DNA of 64,000 bases, from contig NC_072449.1 of assembly GCF_027596085.1 (NCBI RefSeq), positions 24,526,522 to 24,590,521 on the forward strand, in the 5' to 3' direction. This document shows positions 62,714 to 64,000 of the stretch, in pieces (position 1 is the stretch's first letter; each line of letters begins with the position of its first letter). Under the pieces are notes generated by a model. That model made no database searches. It worked only from the letters and a program-made list of their open reading frames with translations, and was not told the origin of the DNA. Source of the DNA: Anoplopoma fimbria (taxonomy: Eukaryota; Chordata; Actinopteri; Perciformes; Anoplopomatidae). The position numbers and the translations under genes are program-made.

Positions 62714-64000
62714 GTAAGGAAAAAAATGGATTCTTTATTTCTTGTGTGCAGATTAGTCTGACCCCTCGCACTTTTGCTTGGATTATTCTCCTCTAGATCG
62801 GACACTTAATTTCCTCCGCAATAAAAATCCATGTGCTCTTTCCTTAAATGCAAGATGATTTTCTGCAGTTGCATTTTCTTTTCGGGGACAGCTGCCTGTC
62901 AAGAGTGATAAAGCAAAGATTTAAATGGCATCCATTCAGGAGAAAAAACCATTAAAGGAAAGAAAATAAAAATGTGTTTTTGCAACAATGAAAAAAATCC
63001 AGATTAAAAGTCATACAATGTGCTTGGGGAAAAAAGGCATTATAAAAGCTGAGAAACTGTTTAATGGTGTTAATGTTTGCCTAAACTCTTGCTATACATC
63101 TAGAAATAAATGTCAAAGGCATCAAAAAAGCAGATTTTCTGTCCTCCCCTCGCTTCTTGACCCTGATATGTGACTGCTAGAGTTTTTGTCAAGCTCATTG
63201 GTGGTGTTGCCTAGTTACCACGGGGACACGCCGGTAGTTTGTCTCCTTCACTCTCCCAACATGCCTTGTGTTTATTTTTGCATTCACAATTCGTTTGAAA
63301 TTTGAAAGGTGTTTCCCAAAAAAGAGTTGGGCCAAAATGTGTTTTACTCCTCGTATCAGACATTTGTGGTATTCAGTGATACTAGTGAGGCGCCTGTTCA
63401 AAACATGGCTGTTCAGAACGGGCCGAATGCTTGGCCGGTAGGATTGCTGCTCGCAGCTTTCTCAAGAACAGCTCACACAAACGATTTCACACTCGATACA
63501 CTCGGCAATACACCTGCCATCACATAGTTGCATCACACACTCCGAAACAACGGTGGAATCGGTCTGCAGCCTGGTTCACAGGAAAAAACATCTGGGGCTG
63601 ACTCAACCGCAACCTGGGTCTGGGGCCCCCAAATTTAAAGGGCCCCTAACAGCTTAAGTTTTATTTTGATGTTTTAATATGAAAAGTATTGAAATATGTC
63701 ACATTTTTCTAACTTATTGTACCACAAAATAATCAGCTAAAGCGCTTAAACCACGCAACTCAGCTGTACAGTAATCTACATTTATGTGTCAGAGAAGTGT
63801 TACTGGTAACTTAACAGATACCATTAAAACATAATGCATTATTATTCCTTAAACTAGTAAATGAGCAGTTCTCCAGATATGTGAAGAACAAACCGACAGA
63901 TTGAGATTCCTTGCTTTATAGTTAGTGTGTTTTCTCATCGAGCCCACCTGCAAAGTGGAAACCAGGTTGTTGTCCCCTTTTTTTGGTCTCCTGAGCCAAA
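62714..64000. other. Right end of the window, no feature recognised
   Basis: About 1.3 kb, AT-rich on the left and mixed on the right. The block around 63600-63650 (CTGGGGCCCCCAAATTTAAA) is partly palindromic and may be part of a repeat. No exon with both splice sites and coding sense was found. Confidence 0.35.

Overview
This is vertebrate nuclear DNA, almost certainly from a percomorph-type teleost. The protein-coding genes are spread over many small exons with GT/AG introns. The olfactory receptors are of the fish class-I-like kind. The introns and spacers carry short repeats that I recognise from memory as common in spiny-rayed fishes. There are no bacterial operons, ribosomal or transfer RNA genes, or CRISPR arrays.

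Layout. (1) 1-7.6 kb, + strand: remnant of an olfactory receptor cluster, with the last 39 codons of one receptor, two intact single-exon receptors, and a 5'-truncated, frameshifted copy of the second. (2) 10.2-22.9 kb, - strand: a complete 16-exon Fat-type giant cadherin. I assembled it to 3035 aa from splice sites with consistent phases; it has a signal peptide, about 17-18 cadherin repeats, 4 EGF, LamG, EGF, LamG, one membrane segment and a cytoplasmic tail. (3) 25.6-27.0 kb, - strand: an Hmgb1-type chromatin protein in 4 coding exons (197 aa). (4) 30.1-32.2 kb, + strand: tex26, 7 exons, 294 aa. (5) 33.3-49.3 kb, + strand: wdr95, an EF-hand and WD40 protein in 29 exons (1000 aa). Its last exon shows a probable one-base frameshift that cuts off a further coding exon. 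(6) 49.3-64 kb: repeat-rich and gene-poor, with a decayed LINE, a 12-copy minisatellite, long microsatellites, and what may be the first two exons of the next gene (a signal-peptide exon at 53358 and a 44-nt exon at 62670).

The hmgb1, tex26, wdr95 block matches the order on human chromosome 13q12.3, where WDR95 is, to my knowledge, only a pseudogene. These genes do not form one pathway. The receptors serve smell, the Fat-like protein cell adhesion or polarity, Hmgb1 chromatin, and tex26 and wdr95 are probably germline or cilia associated (inference).

I found no clear sign of a wholly new biological system. The items most worth a second look are the intact but possibly C-terminally truncated wdr95, the half-length Fat4-like cadherin with non-calcium linkers, the Hmgb1 lacking its basic linker, and the minisatellite born inside a retroelement tail.
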